Source: Candidatus Cryptobacteroides faecipullorum (lineage in GTDB: Bacteria > Bacteroidota > Bacteroidia > Bacteroidales > UBA932). Taken from it: DNA of 51,966 nt. The notes below the pieces were generated by a model, which made no database searches, was not told the origin of the DNA, and saw only the letters and a list, made by a program, of their open reading frames with translations. Below, piece by piece: positions 25,611-34,719 of the stretch. How positions within the stretch are numbered: position 1 is the first letter of the stretch; every line of letters starts with the position of its first letter. A program made the position numbers and the translations under genes. The stretch spans positions 1 through 51,966 of the forward strand of contig JADIMH010000017.1 of assembly GCA_017694885.1 (NCBI GenBank), in the 5' to 3' direction.

Positions 25611-26432
25611 TTAAAGTTTTACTGTAGTTCCCGTGGAATTTCCTATATTCCCGGCATTTTTTATTATCACTCTTGAAACTCCGTTTTCCAGAGCCTTGAA
25701 GGCGTTGTCGAGTTTCGGTATCATTCCGTCGGCAACCCTTTTTTCAACTTTGAGTCCGTCATATATCCGAGGGGTGATTTCCGGGATTATGCTGTCGGGA
25801 TCGTCCTTGTCATAAAGTACGCCGTCCTTTTCGAAGCAATATGTCAGTATGGTGTCATGGCCTGCTTTAGCCAGAGATTCCGCTACTGAAGAGGCGATCG
25901 TGTCTGCATTGGTATTCAAGAGGTTGCCTCTTCCGTCATAGGTAATGGCGCACAGGACAGGGGTGATTCCCTGTTCTATGAACGACTCCAGCAGCCTTGC
26001 GTTTATTCCTTCAGGAGCGATATCCCCTACGTATCCGTAGTCGATTTCCCGAACTTCTTTATCTTGAGACAGTCCGGATGCCAGTGTCATTTTCACCGGG
26101 GGCCTTCTGGTCGCCTGAATGATTTTCCCGTCGGCTCCGCACAGTCCTATGGCATTGCATCCGTTTTTCTGGAGCGAAGCCGTGATGTGCTTGCTGCACC
26201 ATCCTGCATACACCATAGTGACGATCTCAAGCGTCTGCGCATCGGTGACTCTCCTGCCTTCGACCATTATCGGTTCCATTCCAAGCCTTTTCTGCAGGCC
26301 GCTGGCCATTACCCCTCCTCCGTGTACGAGTACTTTGGCTCCTTCTACGGCAGCGAAATCCTTAGCGAATTCCTGAAGCATCGGCTCGTTTTCCACTACG
26401 TTACCGCCGATTTTAATAACATTGATCCTCAT
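25611..26432 (-). CDS. argB: N-acetylglutamate kinase (ArgB family)
   Basis: This 273-residue amino-acid kinase has the N-terminal phosphate-binding NVIKIGGNVVENEP, VLVHGGGVMASGLQKRLG, the substrate segment EGRRVTDAQTLEIVTMV and the late ANTDTIASSVAESLAKAG-like stretch (NTNADTIASSVAE). It phosphorylates N-acetyl- (or in Bacteroidota possibly N-succinyl-) glutamate in the arginine pathway. The start at 26432 gives the normal family N-terminus; an in-frame ATG at 26504 preceded by AGGAATT would add 24 residues and cannot be excluded. It is the first gene of the argB-deacylase-mgsA-argH operon. Confidence 0.92.
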   Translation of the reverse strand: MRINVIKIGGNVVENEPMLQEFAKDFAAVEGAKVLVHGGGVMASGLQKRLGMEPIMVEGRRVTDAQTLEIVTMVYAGWCSKHITASLQKNGCNAIGLCGADGKIIQATRRPPVKMTLASGLSQDKEVREIDYGYVGDIAPEGINARLLESFIEQGITPVLCAITYDGRGNLLNTNADTIASSVAESLAKAGHDTILTYCFEKDGVLYDKDDPDSIIPEITPRIYDGLKVEKRVADGMIPKLDNAFKALENGVSRVIIKNAGNIGNSTGTTVKL

Positions 26433-26616
26433 CCGTTCCGTACTGTTTGATTCCGGGGACGAATGTACGATAATTTTTTGAAGTTCCGTTTCAGCATGCG
26501 ACATAATTCCTGTGCATCCGCCATATGTGCCAGGTACGGCATATGTGTGAAAACTTCAATTTTATTTTGCATTTGGAATAATTGTTATATAATAAGGGAA
26601 AAGTTGTATTGAGACG

Positions 26617-27573
26617 ATGAAAGTAATTGATTTTATCAAGGAGTGGACGCTGCCGTGTGCGATGGCTTTCGGATCCTGCGTCTATCTTCTGTTCTCCGAG
26701 GTGCCGTTTTTAGAACCGTTCGGAAATGCCGTGGGGCCGTTTTTCATTGAAATCATGCCAGTTCTGGTTTTTGCCATACTTTATGTCACATTCTGCAAGA
26801 TACGTCTGCATGACCTGAGGTTCAGCCCTTGGCACATATGGCTGCAGGTTATCCGGCTGGCATTGGCCGGACTGCTTATAGTCCTGATGACATGGTACGG
26901 GCATGAGGCGAAACTCGTGCTTGAAGGCATGTTCATCTGTGTAATGTGTCCTACCGCGGCAGCAGCTGCCGTGATTACCGGCAAACTGGGAGGAAGTATT
27001 GCTTCGATGACTGTGTATACGCTTATAGACAACGGTCTTACGGCTATTCTGATTCCATTGCTGTTCCCTCTGGTAGAGCAGGAGGCCGATATGACTTTCG
27101 CAATGTCTTTTATTATGATCCTGGAGAAGGTGGTCCTGGTGCTGATTTTTCCGTTTGTCTGTGCAATGGCCACAAGACGCTGGTTCCCGAAAATTGCAGG
27201 GAAAATACAGTCTGCCGGAAATCTCGGATTTTATATGTGGGCATTCAACCTTTCTATCGTAATGGGTATAACTTTGCATTATATTCTGACAGCCAGGATT
27301 TCCAGGATTACAATGTCTCTGTTGCTTATCGCTCCGCTCATTGTTGCTTTTGTCCTTTTCGGTATAGGCAAGAGTGTCGGACGCCATTATGATGAAAGTA
27401 TCTGCGGCGGCCAGGCTCTCGGCCAGAAAAATACTATAGTAGGAATTTGGCTTACAGTAACTTACCTTAATCCAACCGCTGTCATAGCACCTTGTGCCTA
27501 TGTCGTATGGCAGAATCTTGTAAACGCCTGGCAGCTATGGTGCAAGGAAAAATACGGCTATTTGAAATGGTGA
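26617..27573 (+). CDS. BASS-like membrane transporter
   Basis: This 318-residue integral membrane protein has nine to ten hydrophobic helices. It contains MCPTAAAAAVITGKLGGSIA near residue 110 and GGQALGQKNTIVGIWLTVTY, then LNPTAVIAP, near 265-295. The crossover-helix pattern with Asn, Thr and Pro resembles the bile-acid:sodium symporter (BASS) superfamily. Members import organic acids with sodium; the substrate is not evident. It is monocistronic and divergent from argB. It precedes the CRISPR array by 675 bp, with no sign of functional linkage. Confidence 0.8.
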   Translation: MKVIDFIKEWTLPCAMAFGSCVYLLFSEVPFLEPFGNAVGPFFIEIMPVLVFAILYVTFCKIRLHDLRFSPWHIWLQVIRLALAGLLIVLMTWYGHEAKLVLEGMFICVMCPTAAAAAVITGKLGGSIASMTVYTLIDNGLTAILIPLLFPLVEQEADMTFAMSFIMILEKVVLVLIFPFVCAMATRRWFPKIAGKIQSAGNLGFYMWAFNLSIVMGITLHYILTARISRITMSLLLIAPLIVAFVLFGIGKSVGRHYDESICGGQALGQKNTIVGIWLTVTYLNPTAVIAPCAYVVWQNLVNAWQLWCKEKYGYLKW

Positions 27574-27755
27574 TAGGTTGGTGACAATGGCAAAAGCGGT
27601 TGGTCGGATGCCGCTGTCCGCATATGTTCCCGCAAGGCATTCAAGTCTTTCTTCCCGCGGAGGCGTGCCTGCTTGCCTCGCCACCCGCGACATACCTGCA
27701 GTTGGGCAATATGCATAACATCTTGTAAGTGAATGTATTCCAGCGACAGGCCATT

Positions 27756-27926
27756 TGCAGGTGTCGCACTTTTATGCACACCTGCAGTAACGGATGTGCC
27801 CCACAGGTGCGTGTAGTGAGGTTTTACTACTGCAGGTGTGCCGGGAAACGTCACACCTGGAATTGACGCTTCTTCCGAACCACTTAAATATCAACAGCTT
27901 CTGCATATACACCATTTCCAGGTGTG
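27756..27926. repeat. cluster of CAGGTGTG inverted repeats
   Basis: TGCAGGTGT-c-GCA (27756-27768) pairs with TGC-ACACCTGCA (27775-27786) in a 12-bp stem with one bulge. A second hairpin pairs CAGGTGTG (27833-27840) with CACACCTG (27852-27859). Further copies of the core occur at 27814-27818 (CAGGTG) and 27919-27926 (CAGGTGTG). The regular reuse of one core suggests a structured RNA, a REP-like element or a multi-site operator; the function is unknown. Confidence 0.5.
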
Positions 27927-28085
27927 CGAAGGCATTCTGCTCCATTCCGTTGATGTCGCATTCCGGGCAACGGTTGTGCCTTCTTATTTTTTGATTATCA
28001 TGTATATTCGACGCCGAAGTGAAAGAAGCCTGAAAGCAATTTTGAGTCGATTTTGTTATCTACAATATATTGAGAAAGTCATCCA

Positions 28086-28202
28086 ATGTCCCGGAAAGCT
28101 TCCGGCTACGTCTCCATCCACCCTTCGGACGAGTTCGCCCCTGGTTCTCTCATCCTGCCGGGAACTGCCCACGAGGCCGCGGCCGGCCACGCCTTTCCGT
28201 AA
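28086..28202 (+). other. 38-codon GC-rich open frame, doubtful
   Basis: ATG at 28086 opens a short frame (MSRKASGYVSIHPSDEF to AAAGHAFP) ending at 28202. It is preceded in frame by a stop, has no visible promoter, and is more GC-rich than its surroundings. It may be the relic end of a lost gene. I recognise no family. Confidence 0.2.
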
Positions 28203-28248
28203 TTTTATTCCGTGTCGCACGCGCTAGTTGACACTACCTGATAGCAGT

Positions 28249-28998
28249 ATGCAAACGTTTTTCAGATTTTTATAACTTTGACACTCTGAAAACAGCTGAC
28301 GCCCATAAAGGAATCCAACGCCTATTGTTGTGAATTGCTTTCAAACTTTTTAACTTTGACACTCTGAAAACAGTTGCTAATCATAAGCGGCACTTTATTT
28401 TTCAGTTGTGAATTGCTTTCAAACTTTTTAACTTTGACACTCTGAAAACAGCCATAGGATTTTATGCCACATTGTCAGATGCGTTGTGAATTGCTTTCAA
28501 ACTTTTTAACTTTGACACTCTGAAAACAGCCGGCTGTTTTCGTACTCCTTTTGGTTAAACGTTGTGAATTGCTTTCAAACTTTTTAACTTTGACACTCTG
28601 AAAACAGCTGCCCAATCTGGCTCACCTCATCCCCCTGAGTTGTGAATTGCTTTCAAACTTTTTAACTTTGACACTCTGAAAACAGCGAGGAAGAAAATAT
28701 TCCTCGCTACTCTTCAGTTGTGAATTGCTTTCAAACTTTTTAACTTTGACACTCTGAAAACAGCGCGCACCATTCATTCCGGTTACTTGTATTTGTTGTG
28801 AATTGCTTTCAAACTTTTTAACTTTGACACTCTGAAAACAGCTCTCAAAGGGAACCTCACTTGTCTGTGTAGGTTGTGAATTGCTTTCAAACTTTTTAAC
28901 TTTGACACTCTGAAAACAGCTCCTATCATGATAGATTATTTTTTGCCCGAGTTGTGAATTGCTTTCAAACTTTTTAACTTTGACACTCTGAAAACAGC
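28249..28998 (+). CRISPR. type II-C CRISPR array, 10 repeats and 9 spacers
   Basis: The repeat is 48 bp, starting GTTGTGAATTGCTTTCAAAC, then TTTTTAACTTTGACACTCTG and AAAACAGC, with a strict 78-bp period. Spacers are all 30 bp (28297-28326, 28375-28404, 28453-28482, 28531-28560, 28609-28638, 28687-28716, 28765-28794, 28843-28872, 28921-28950). Repeats 2-10 are identical apart from a C to T change at the last base of repeat 2. Repeat 1 (28249-28296) keeps only its 3' part. The tracrRNA anti-repeat pairs with the plus-strand repeat, so crRNAs are read left to right, toward cas2. Each intact repeat contains TTG-N20-TAACTTTG, a promoter-like pair. Confidence 0.98.
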
Positions 28999-29050
28999 AG
29001 AGTCTATCTAATAAATTAATTCACAATTATTTAATGGCTGTTTTTAGGAT

Positions 29051-29081
29051 AAAAAATCCGATATTCCTATCGGATTTTTTT
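29051..29081. terminator. bidirectional terminator between the CRISPR array and cas2
   Basis: AAAAAATCCGATA (29051-29063) and TATCGGATTTTTT (29068-29080) form a perfect 13-bp stem with a TTCC loop. T-tracts occur on both strands. It would end pre-crRNA transcripts on the plus strand and the cas9-cas1-cas2 mRNA on the minus strand. Confidence 0.85.
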
Positions 29082-29105
29082 GTTGTCTATATTCACATTT
29101 TACGA

Positions 29106-29450
<345 letters not shown>

Positions 29451-30389
29451 TCAAGTCATTTCAGGGTAGACAATTTTACGTAATTCTCCGCTGAAACATT
29501 TTGCCAGCGAAGCTGTGGTGGCTGAAGCGGCGACCATAACAGGACTCCTCCGCCCGTTGATCATTACTTCGACAGTCGGAATCGACAAGAGTTTGACTTT
29601 AATCTCTTTCGTCAGTTCACTGCAGTCGGTCTCTTTCCAAATATCATAGACGACTCTGTCCACATACGGTCTGTAAGGCTCCATTATGTCATCGGCCAGG
29701 CAGTATGCGTTATACCTGTTGTGGTGATGGATGCCTAACGTCGGGAGGAGGCCGCTTGCGACCAATGCACGTGCTATTACTGCCCGAAGGATGGCGTAGC
29801 CGTAATTCAGGAGGTTGTTAGGCTCGGCTTCATAGCGTCCTCTGATAAAAGACACATTATCCGGAAAAATCGTTTTCCAGTAATAAGCTGCTGCGCGGGC
29901 TTCCATATTGTCGGTATCTCCGCTTCTTACACTTGCAGCCCAGACTTTCATATTGTTATGCTCCTTCCCGGTGGCGTATTTCAGGACGCTTGCCTGATTT
30001 GAAATCTTAGCCTGCACAGTCTGTTGCCAGAGTTGTTTCTTAAGTGGCAGAGAAGAGTCGATCTGCTGCCTGAATCTCTCATTTTGCAAAGTGTTCCCGT
30101 ATAGCGGAAGCATCAGACCTACCGGAAGATGATTTGAACCACAAGTAATTACAGCACAGTTATTATCGATTAATTCTTCAAGAAGGCCTTGCGTAATGGT
30201 TATCTGCCTGTTGTCCAGAATGACTATGCCTATATCTTCTATTGGGACAGTCTTGACAGTAGAGTCATAGCATCTTGTATCATCAAAGTCAGGTAGATCT
30301 CCGTCATCACCCGGGACCTTGATGACAAGCTGTCTGAGTTTCATGGACAGATACGCGGGATTACCGAAGTATAATGTACGCTTGATCAT
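29451..30389 (-). CDS. cas1: CRISPR-associated endonuclease Cas1
   Basis: This 312-residue integrase has the three metal-binding sites of Cas1: E163 (DNMEARAAAYYW), a histidine of GIHHHN (221-223) and the acidic pair in LADDIMEPYRP (about 233-237). The N-terminal beta-domain begins RTLYFGNPAYLSMKLRQL. It catalyses spacer integration with Cas2. It lies 27 bp downstream of cas9. Confidence 0.97.
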   Translation of the reverse strand: MIKRTLYFGNPAYLSMKLRQLVIKVPGDDGDLPDFDDTRCYDSTVKTVPIEDIGIVILDNRQITITQGLLEELIDNNCAVITCGSNHLPVGLMLPLYGNTLQNERFRQQIDSSLPLKKQLWQQTVQAKISNQASVLKYATGKEHNNMKVWAASVRSGDTDNMEARAAAYYWKTIFPDNVSFIRGRYEAEPNNLLNYGYAILRAVIARALVASGLLPTLGIHHHNRYNAYCLADDIMEPYRPYVDRVVYDIWKETDCSELTKEIKVKLLSIPTVEVMINGRRSPVMVAASATTASLAKCFSGELRKIVYPEMT

Positions 30390-30416
30390 AAGTCATAACG
30401 TATATCTAAAATTTTT

Positions 30417-33400
30417 CTAATATTCTCCGATATGGACAATCTGTCCGATATGGTTTATCCTGACTTTTACAATGTCTTTAAGTTTATTAATCATAGTAAT
30501 TCTTTTCCAAGTAATATCCCTTAAGTTCGGAGTATCTTCAACATTTGTTTCTAAATGATGTCTGAATACATAGTATTTGCTTGCAAGTTTTTGTACCCTG
30601 AATAAATTTGGGCTGATGACAGGATAATTGTCAGGATTCATTAAATCGATATCATATGGATTGAATCCTGTTTCAGAATTAGGAAATACGAAATATTCGT
30701 TCTGTTTCATTGTGAACAGGAATTTCCATCCTTCATCTTTTTTATATTCCTTATCTATAACAGGTTCGCCAAGATTTTTGCGGCATACAGCCTCATAAAA
30801 AGAGACAACTTGTTCCTGGAGGTTCCCGTCAGCATCCTGGAAAATAGCGATGTGATGATTGTTGCTTGTGCTTACATAGTCAGCAGGCAATTTGTTGCCG
30901 GACTGGTCGAGAACAGGTTTTCCTGTCTGGTCATGCTTGTCATGCAGTGCGATTGCATTGTTCACTCCTTTTATAGTTACAGTTTTAACAGCAATACCCT
31001 TTTCTTTATTCAGCCATATAGGGTTTTCCTCGAGATTTGAAAAGGCTTTTTTCGCATCTCCATCGTTCTTGTCCAGCCGGTCAAGCAACAGTTCTTTGAT
31101 ATGACTGTCTATGATTTTATCAATTTTTTTTGCGTCTTTGAAATTGTCAGGCGTTATAGCTTTACGAATTGTATATACCGTCTCCATATAAAGAATCTTG
31201 ACCTTTACTGGAACCTGTTCTGTATGTGATTCATTCAAGTATACATGATTCTTGTCCAGACTGTTCTTTCCTGTGAATGCTTTTTTCGGGTCATTGCCAA
31301 AATCGGCAAGTCTCTTCTGCAAAGCATCTCTATGGGCTTTCTTGGCAACAGTCTTGATTTTCTCGACATCAAAGCTTGATCCGACTTTTTCTTCTTTTTT
31401 TGTGCAATATTGTTGTTTTGATCCGTATATGATTTCATTGTGCAGTTGCCCGCGAGGTGTCAGCTGTACTTTTTTGTTGACGCCTCCTTTCTTTTTTGTA
31501 ACATTCGTATTTCTTGTAACGACTTTATTTTTTGCTTTGATTGATACGAGAACATTCTCGAGTTGTCTTTTCACCTCAGCCCTGAATATGTCCAGAGGTA
31601 TTGGCGGACAGAACCTCAGCTTCCCTTTGGAATCTCTATAAAGCATAGTCGATTCAATATAGCGCACAATGCGGCTGCGCTCCTCAGGAGGGACATCTTT
31701 AAGGCTGAATTTACTGAGATCAAAAAACTCTTCTTCATCGTTTACTTTCGGGATTCTTGCGTTGAGGTTGTTCAGGTACTGGATGTACGCCAGTTTTGTA
31801 AAGGCAATAGTCAGGGCGTCCACAGCATGATGCCTGTGGTCATTGCGTTTTGTCCAGTCTATGATTTTATTTACTGTCCTTCCGTCTTTATCTTTATATG
31901 ATTCGGTAAGTCCGAGTTTGCTGTATTTATCCCAATTAAGTTCCTGCATTACATCAACAAGCTGCCAGTCCTCTCTCAATCGTTTTGTAATCGAACCTGT
32001 TGTTGAAACGACTGAGTCTGTAATCTCTTCAAGTATTTCCTTTGCTTTCTTTGCTATATACTGTGAATCCCGTAAATCACGTTCAATAAAGTCTTCAGGA
32101 ATATCTTTCTCTGGCATCAGCAGATTTTTATATTTGGTCTTGCTGATTTTCCCGTCTTTAAAGAGTTTTTCCACACGTGCTTTATAACTTTCGACTTCTC
32201 CGTATTTGTTTTTGATGAAGTCGAAAGCTGTCATATTGCTTTTTTCAATATTTACCTGCCTGGATTCGAGGGTCTTGTTTGCAAATGAATCGTCAAATAG
32301 CTTTGCCTGCGGTATAATGTGCTCTATATCGAATTCCTTTGAAAACAGTTTTTCCCGTGGAATGTAGGTGTTGGAATATAATGTTTTGTATCCTGTCGCC
32401 TCCAGTTCTTCATAAAGCCGGTAGCGTATGATATCATTTCTGCTAGGATGTTCGATATTGAATTCTTCATGCAGCAACTTTTTGACTCTGTCGTTTTCAC
32501 TTGCAGATCTGGATATGGCAAGAGTTGCATCTTTACGTTCATTCTGGCTCTTCTTTAAATCTCTGGCAAGCTCTATTCTTATTTCATCCGGCTTTCCATA
32601 AGTGCCAATGACAGCATTGACAACATTGACCATCTGATTCAGGATTTTTTCAACAACTGGATTTCTCAGACTGTTTTTCGGCAACTGTTCAAGATGGTCT
32701 TTATATGTTTTATTCTCCAATTCCTCTTTTGTAAGGGATTTCTTTGAGTGTCTGTAGCCTGCGTATCTACATGCTGCACTATACTCATTACCCTCTTTCA
32801 GATAAGGAAGTATCTTCTTGATTGCCTTGGTGCTAAGGCTTCCATAATCAGGGGAGAATGTGACAGAAGCAATGATTTTTGAATATTCCGGTTCAAATCC
32901 GAAAAGTTCAGATATTTTGTTTATAAGTGAGTCATTTCCTGTTTTTGACTTGTCGCCTTCATAGGAATACAGCAAATGCCATAATTTCATGATTGGCTGC
33001 TGTTCAAAATCCTTTCCTTGAAGATAAGAATCAAACTCTAAAATTCCGGTATCATATCCCAGTGCATGGAAAGTTTCAGAAACGGTTTTCTTTAATTCAT
33101 CCGATGGAAGATTGATAAGCGTATCATATTCACCATGACCGGTCATCTCTATAATCTGGACATATGACTTGTATAGGGCCGCAATAGTCCGGTTCCCTTC
33201 TATTTCCTTGAAATTCAGGTCCAGTTCTTTGTAGTTCTTGAACAATAGTTTGAGAATTTCCGCTTTACTGAGCTTTTCTTTGATTTCAAGTTCAGATGCC
33301 AGTTTTTCCTTGTCTTCTTGACATAGGTATTCACCGTTGACTTTCAGGTTATTGATAGTCTGCCATATCCTGAATTCATGGAATAGAGGAGAAGATTTTG

Positions 33401-34613
33401 GGCATACTTTAGGTCCTATAAGTTTGGTCTTCCTTTTCCCGTTGATTTCTATTTCAATCTGTTTTTGTTCAAACTCACAAATGTTTACAAGCCCTTTCTG
33501 ACTTTTTAGCGGGCGTTGGTAGAAAATGATAATGTCACGGATTTCTTTCTTGAGTTCCGTAGTCAACTGCGGGTGGAATTGAGCCTGGGTAGACCATATT
33601 CTTTCAAATTCATCCATATAGTCCTGCCTGTAGAATATCCTGTTTTTCAGACTGGTATTCGGATCTTTGTCCAGCAATGAAACAAGGTACTGTCCGACTG
33701 TCTGTTTATGGAAATACAGTTCTTTGCTTCTGTCACTGATACTACCAAGGTATCCGCTTGCAGATTTTATCTGGCTATTGATTTTCTGGAATACGACAGC
33801 TAAAGATTCAAGGTCAAGTTTTTCATTGACAGCTTTTGCCCTCCATTCGAAATTTTCTTTTATCTGTTCTTTTCCTTTTGTGACACGTTTTATTCCTTCG
33901 ATACTAAGGTTGTCACGGCAGATTGCCCAGACCTGTTTTTCATTTTTTCCAGATAAGGATTCTTTCAGACTGTCCGTTAGAAGTCCAGGGTAGAATTCTT
34001 TTTGTTTTTCCCAGACCCTATCAAACTCATCGATAAGATCGGACCGATAGAAGTCAGGAATATTATATTTGCCGTCGGATAGCCGACTGAATGCATATTG
34101 CCCCGGGGTTAATTGATTGTCATAAAGATATTTGGCTACATCCATGCTGTCAATGGCCTGCCCTTCGTCTTCATTTCCTTTGCTCTTCCTGCTGCTTCTG
34201 TAACCTCTTTTTTTATTCAGCATCAGCAGGACACGGGAGAGATCTTCTAACGAGATTTCCTCTGCAGCTGCTTTGGCTCTGAGTCTGAGCGTCTGGAAGG
34301 TAGAGAAATTTCCATGCTCGGCGAGAATCGTTGCATCAGTAATCCATCCGGTCGTCTTTAATACCTCAATAAGATTGTTCCTGCGGAGCTTATATCTCTG
34401 AAGATTTCTTCGCATGCTTCTTTTGAGAGTTCTGTCAGCGTTTGTCGTTATAGGTTTTCCGGATTCAAAATTCCGTTGTTCATCCACGGTTAAAGGGTTG
34501 ACTCTGACGCCTATTTTGACGATTGACGAGTTTTCGTTTTTATTTTCGGCTTCGTTGACGACTGCCCATCCTATGGATGTTGTTCCCAGATCAAGCCCTA
34601 AAATCTTTTTCAT
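30417..34613 (-). CDS. cas9: type II-C CRISPR endonuclease Cas9
   Basis: This 1398-residue Cas9 is large for II-C but usual for Bacteroidota. RuvC-I has D8 (KKILGLDLGTTSIGWAVV). The Arg-rich bridge helix follows (61-80, RTLKRSMRRNLQRYKLRR). RuvC-II has E681 (PDEIRIELARDLKKSQNER). HNH has H765 in FDIEHIIPQAKLFDDSF and N788. RuvC-III has H929 and D932 in HRHHAVDALTIAF. All catalytic residues are present, so both strands of a target should be cut. The PAM-interacting region is the last 350 residues or so. The lobe between bridge helix and RuvC-II carries a visible internal repeat (about 169-220 and 306-358, each with FYR-D--DEF-R-W). The operon cas9-cas1-cas2 with no csn2 or cas4 defines subtype II-C. 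Confidence 0.98.
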   Translation of the reverse strand: MKKILGLDLGTTSIGWAVVNEAENKNENSSIVKIGVRVNPLTVDEQRNFESGKPITTNADRTLKRSMRRNLQRYKLRRNNLIEVLKTTGWITDATILAEHGNFSTFQTLRLRAKAAAEEISLEDLSRVLLMLNKKRGYRSSRKSKGNEDEGQAIDSMDVAKYLYDNQLTPGQYAFSRLSDGKYNIPDFYRSDLIDEFDRVWEKQKEFYPGLLTDSLKESLSGKNEKQVWAICRDNLSIEGIKRVTKGKEQIKENFEWRAKAVNEKLDLESLAVVFQKINSQIKSASGYLGSISDRSKELYFHKQTVGQYLVSLLDKDPNTSLKNRIFYRQDYMDEFERIWSTQAQFHPQLTTELKKEIRDIIIFYQRPLKSQKGLVNICEFEQKQIEIEINGKRKTKLIGPKVCPKSSPLFHEFRIWQTINNLKVNGEYLCQEDKEKLASELEIKEKLSKAEILKLLFKNYKELDLNFKEIEGNRTIAALYKSYVQIIEMTGHGEYDTLINLPSDELKKTVSETFHALGYDTGILEFDSYLQGKDFEQQPIMKLWHLLYSYEGDKSKTGNDSLINKISELFGFEPEYSKIIASVTFSPDYGSLSTKAIKKILPYLKEGNEYSAACRYAGYRHSKKSLTKEELENKTYKDHLEQLPKNSLRNPVVEKILNQMVNVVNAVIGTYGKPDEIRIELARDLKKSQNERKDATLAISRSASENDRVKKLLHEEFNIEHPSRNDIIRYRLYEELEATGYKTLYSNTYIPREKLFSKEFDIEHIIPQAKLFDDSFANKTLESRQVNIEKSNMTAFDFIKNKYGEVESYKARVEKLFKDGKISKTKYKNLLMPEKDIPEDFIERDLRDSQYIAKKAKEILEEITDSVVSTTGSITKRLREDWQLVDVMQELNWDKYSKLGLTESYKDKDGRTVNKIIDWTKRNDHRHHAVDALTIAFTKLAYIQYLNNLNARIPKVNDEEEFFDLSKFSLKDVPPEERSRIVRYIESTMLYRDSKGKLRFCPPIPLDIFRAEVKRQLENVLVSIKAKNKVVTRNTNVTKKKGGVNKKVQLTPRGQLHNEIIYGSKQQYCTKKEEKVGSSFDVEKIKTVAKKAHRDALQKRLADFGNDPKKAFTGKNSLDKNHVYLNESHTEQVPVKVKILYMETVYTIRKAITPDNFKDAKKIDKIIDSHIKELLLDRLDKNDGDAKKAFSNLEENPIWLNKEKGIAVKTVTIKGVNNAIALHDKHDQTGKPVLDQSGNKLPADYVSTSNNHHIAIFQDADGNLQEQVVSFYEAVCRKNLGEPVIDKEYKKDEGWKFLFTMKQNEYFVFPNSETGFNPYDIDLMNPDNYPVISPNLFRVQKLASKYYVFRHHLETNVEDTPNLRDITWKRITMINKLKDIVKVRINHIGQIVHIGEY

Positions 34614-34669
34614 ATTGTCAGTCAGTTATTTCGTTTTAGTGGTATGTGAGGTTTCTAAAGAAACATTTT

Positions 34670-34703
34670 CAAATTTATCGAAATTATTTGATTTTTTCTG
34701 CAA
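34670..34703 (-). promoter_or_regulatory. candidate cas9 operon promoter
   Basis: On the minus strand TAAATTTG (34670-34677) matches the -7 consensus. A TTTG (34701-34704) lies upstream, but with a 23-bp gap, longer than ideal, so the promoter is probably weak. It interleaves with the tracrRNA promoter on the other strand. The cas9 start is 57 bp downstream. Confidence 0.5.
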
Positions 34704-34717
34704 ACGGAATACCTTTG
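34687..34717 (+). promoter_or_regulatory. tracrRNA promoter
   Basis: TTTG (34687-34690), a 19-bp gap and TACCTTTG (34710-34717) form a near-perfect Bacteroidota promoter directly before the anti-repeat. Confidence 0.8.
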
Positions 34718-34719
34718 CT

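Larger units (their letters stand above)
27574..28248. other. 675-bp intergenic region upstream of the CRISPR array
   Basis: No convincing protein gene was found. The left half contains a cluster of GCAGGTGT/ACACCTGC inverted repeats (see 27756-27926). The right half has a GC-rich patch (28100-28200) with a 38-codon open frame that I do not recognise. The last 40 bases before the degenerate first CRISPR repeat show no clear leader promoter. Confidence 0.6.

Noticed and set aside
27558..27854. 98-codon minus-strand and 129-codon plus-strand open frames between the transporter and the CRISPR array
   Set aside because: They run through the inverted-repeat cluster, lack a promoter or ribosome site and show no domain-like sequence.
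28999..29050. Possible second tracrRNA anti-repeat next to the array (AATTCACAAT, then GGCTGTTTTT)
   Set aside because: Only about 9 bases match each end of the reverse repeat and the middle is absent. The full anti-repeat at 34720 explains tracrRNA.
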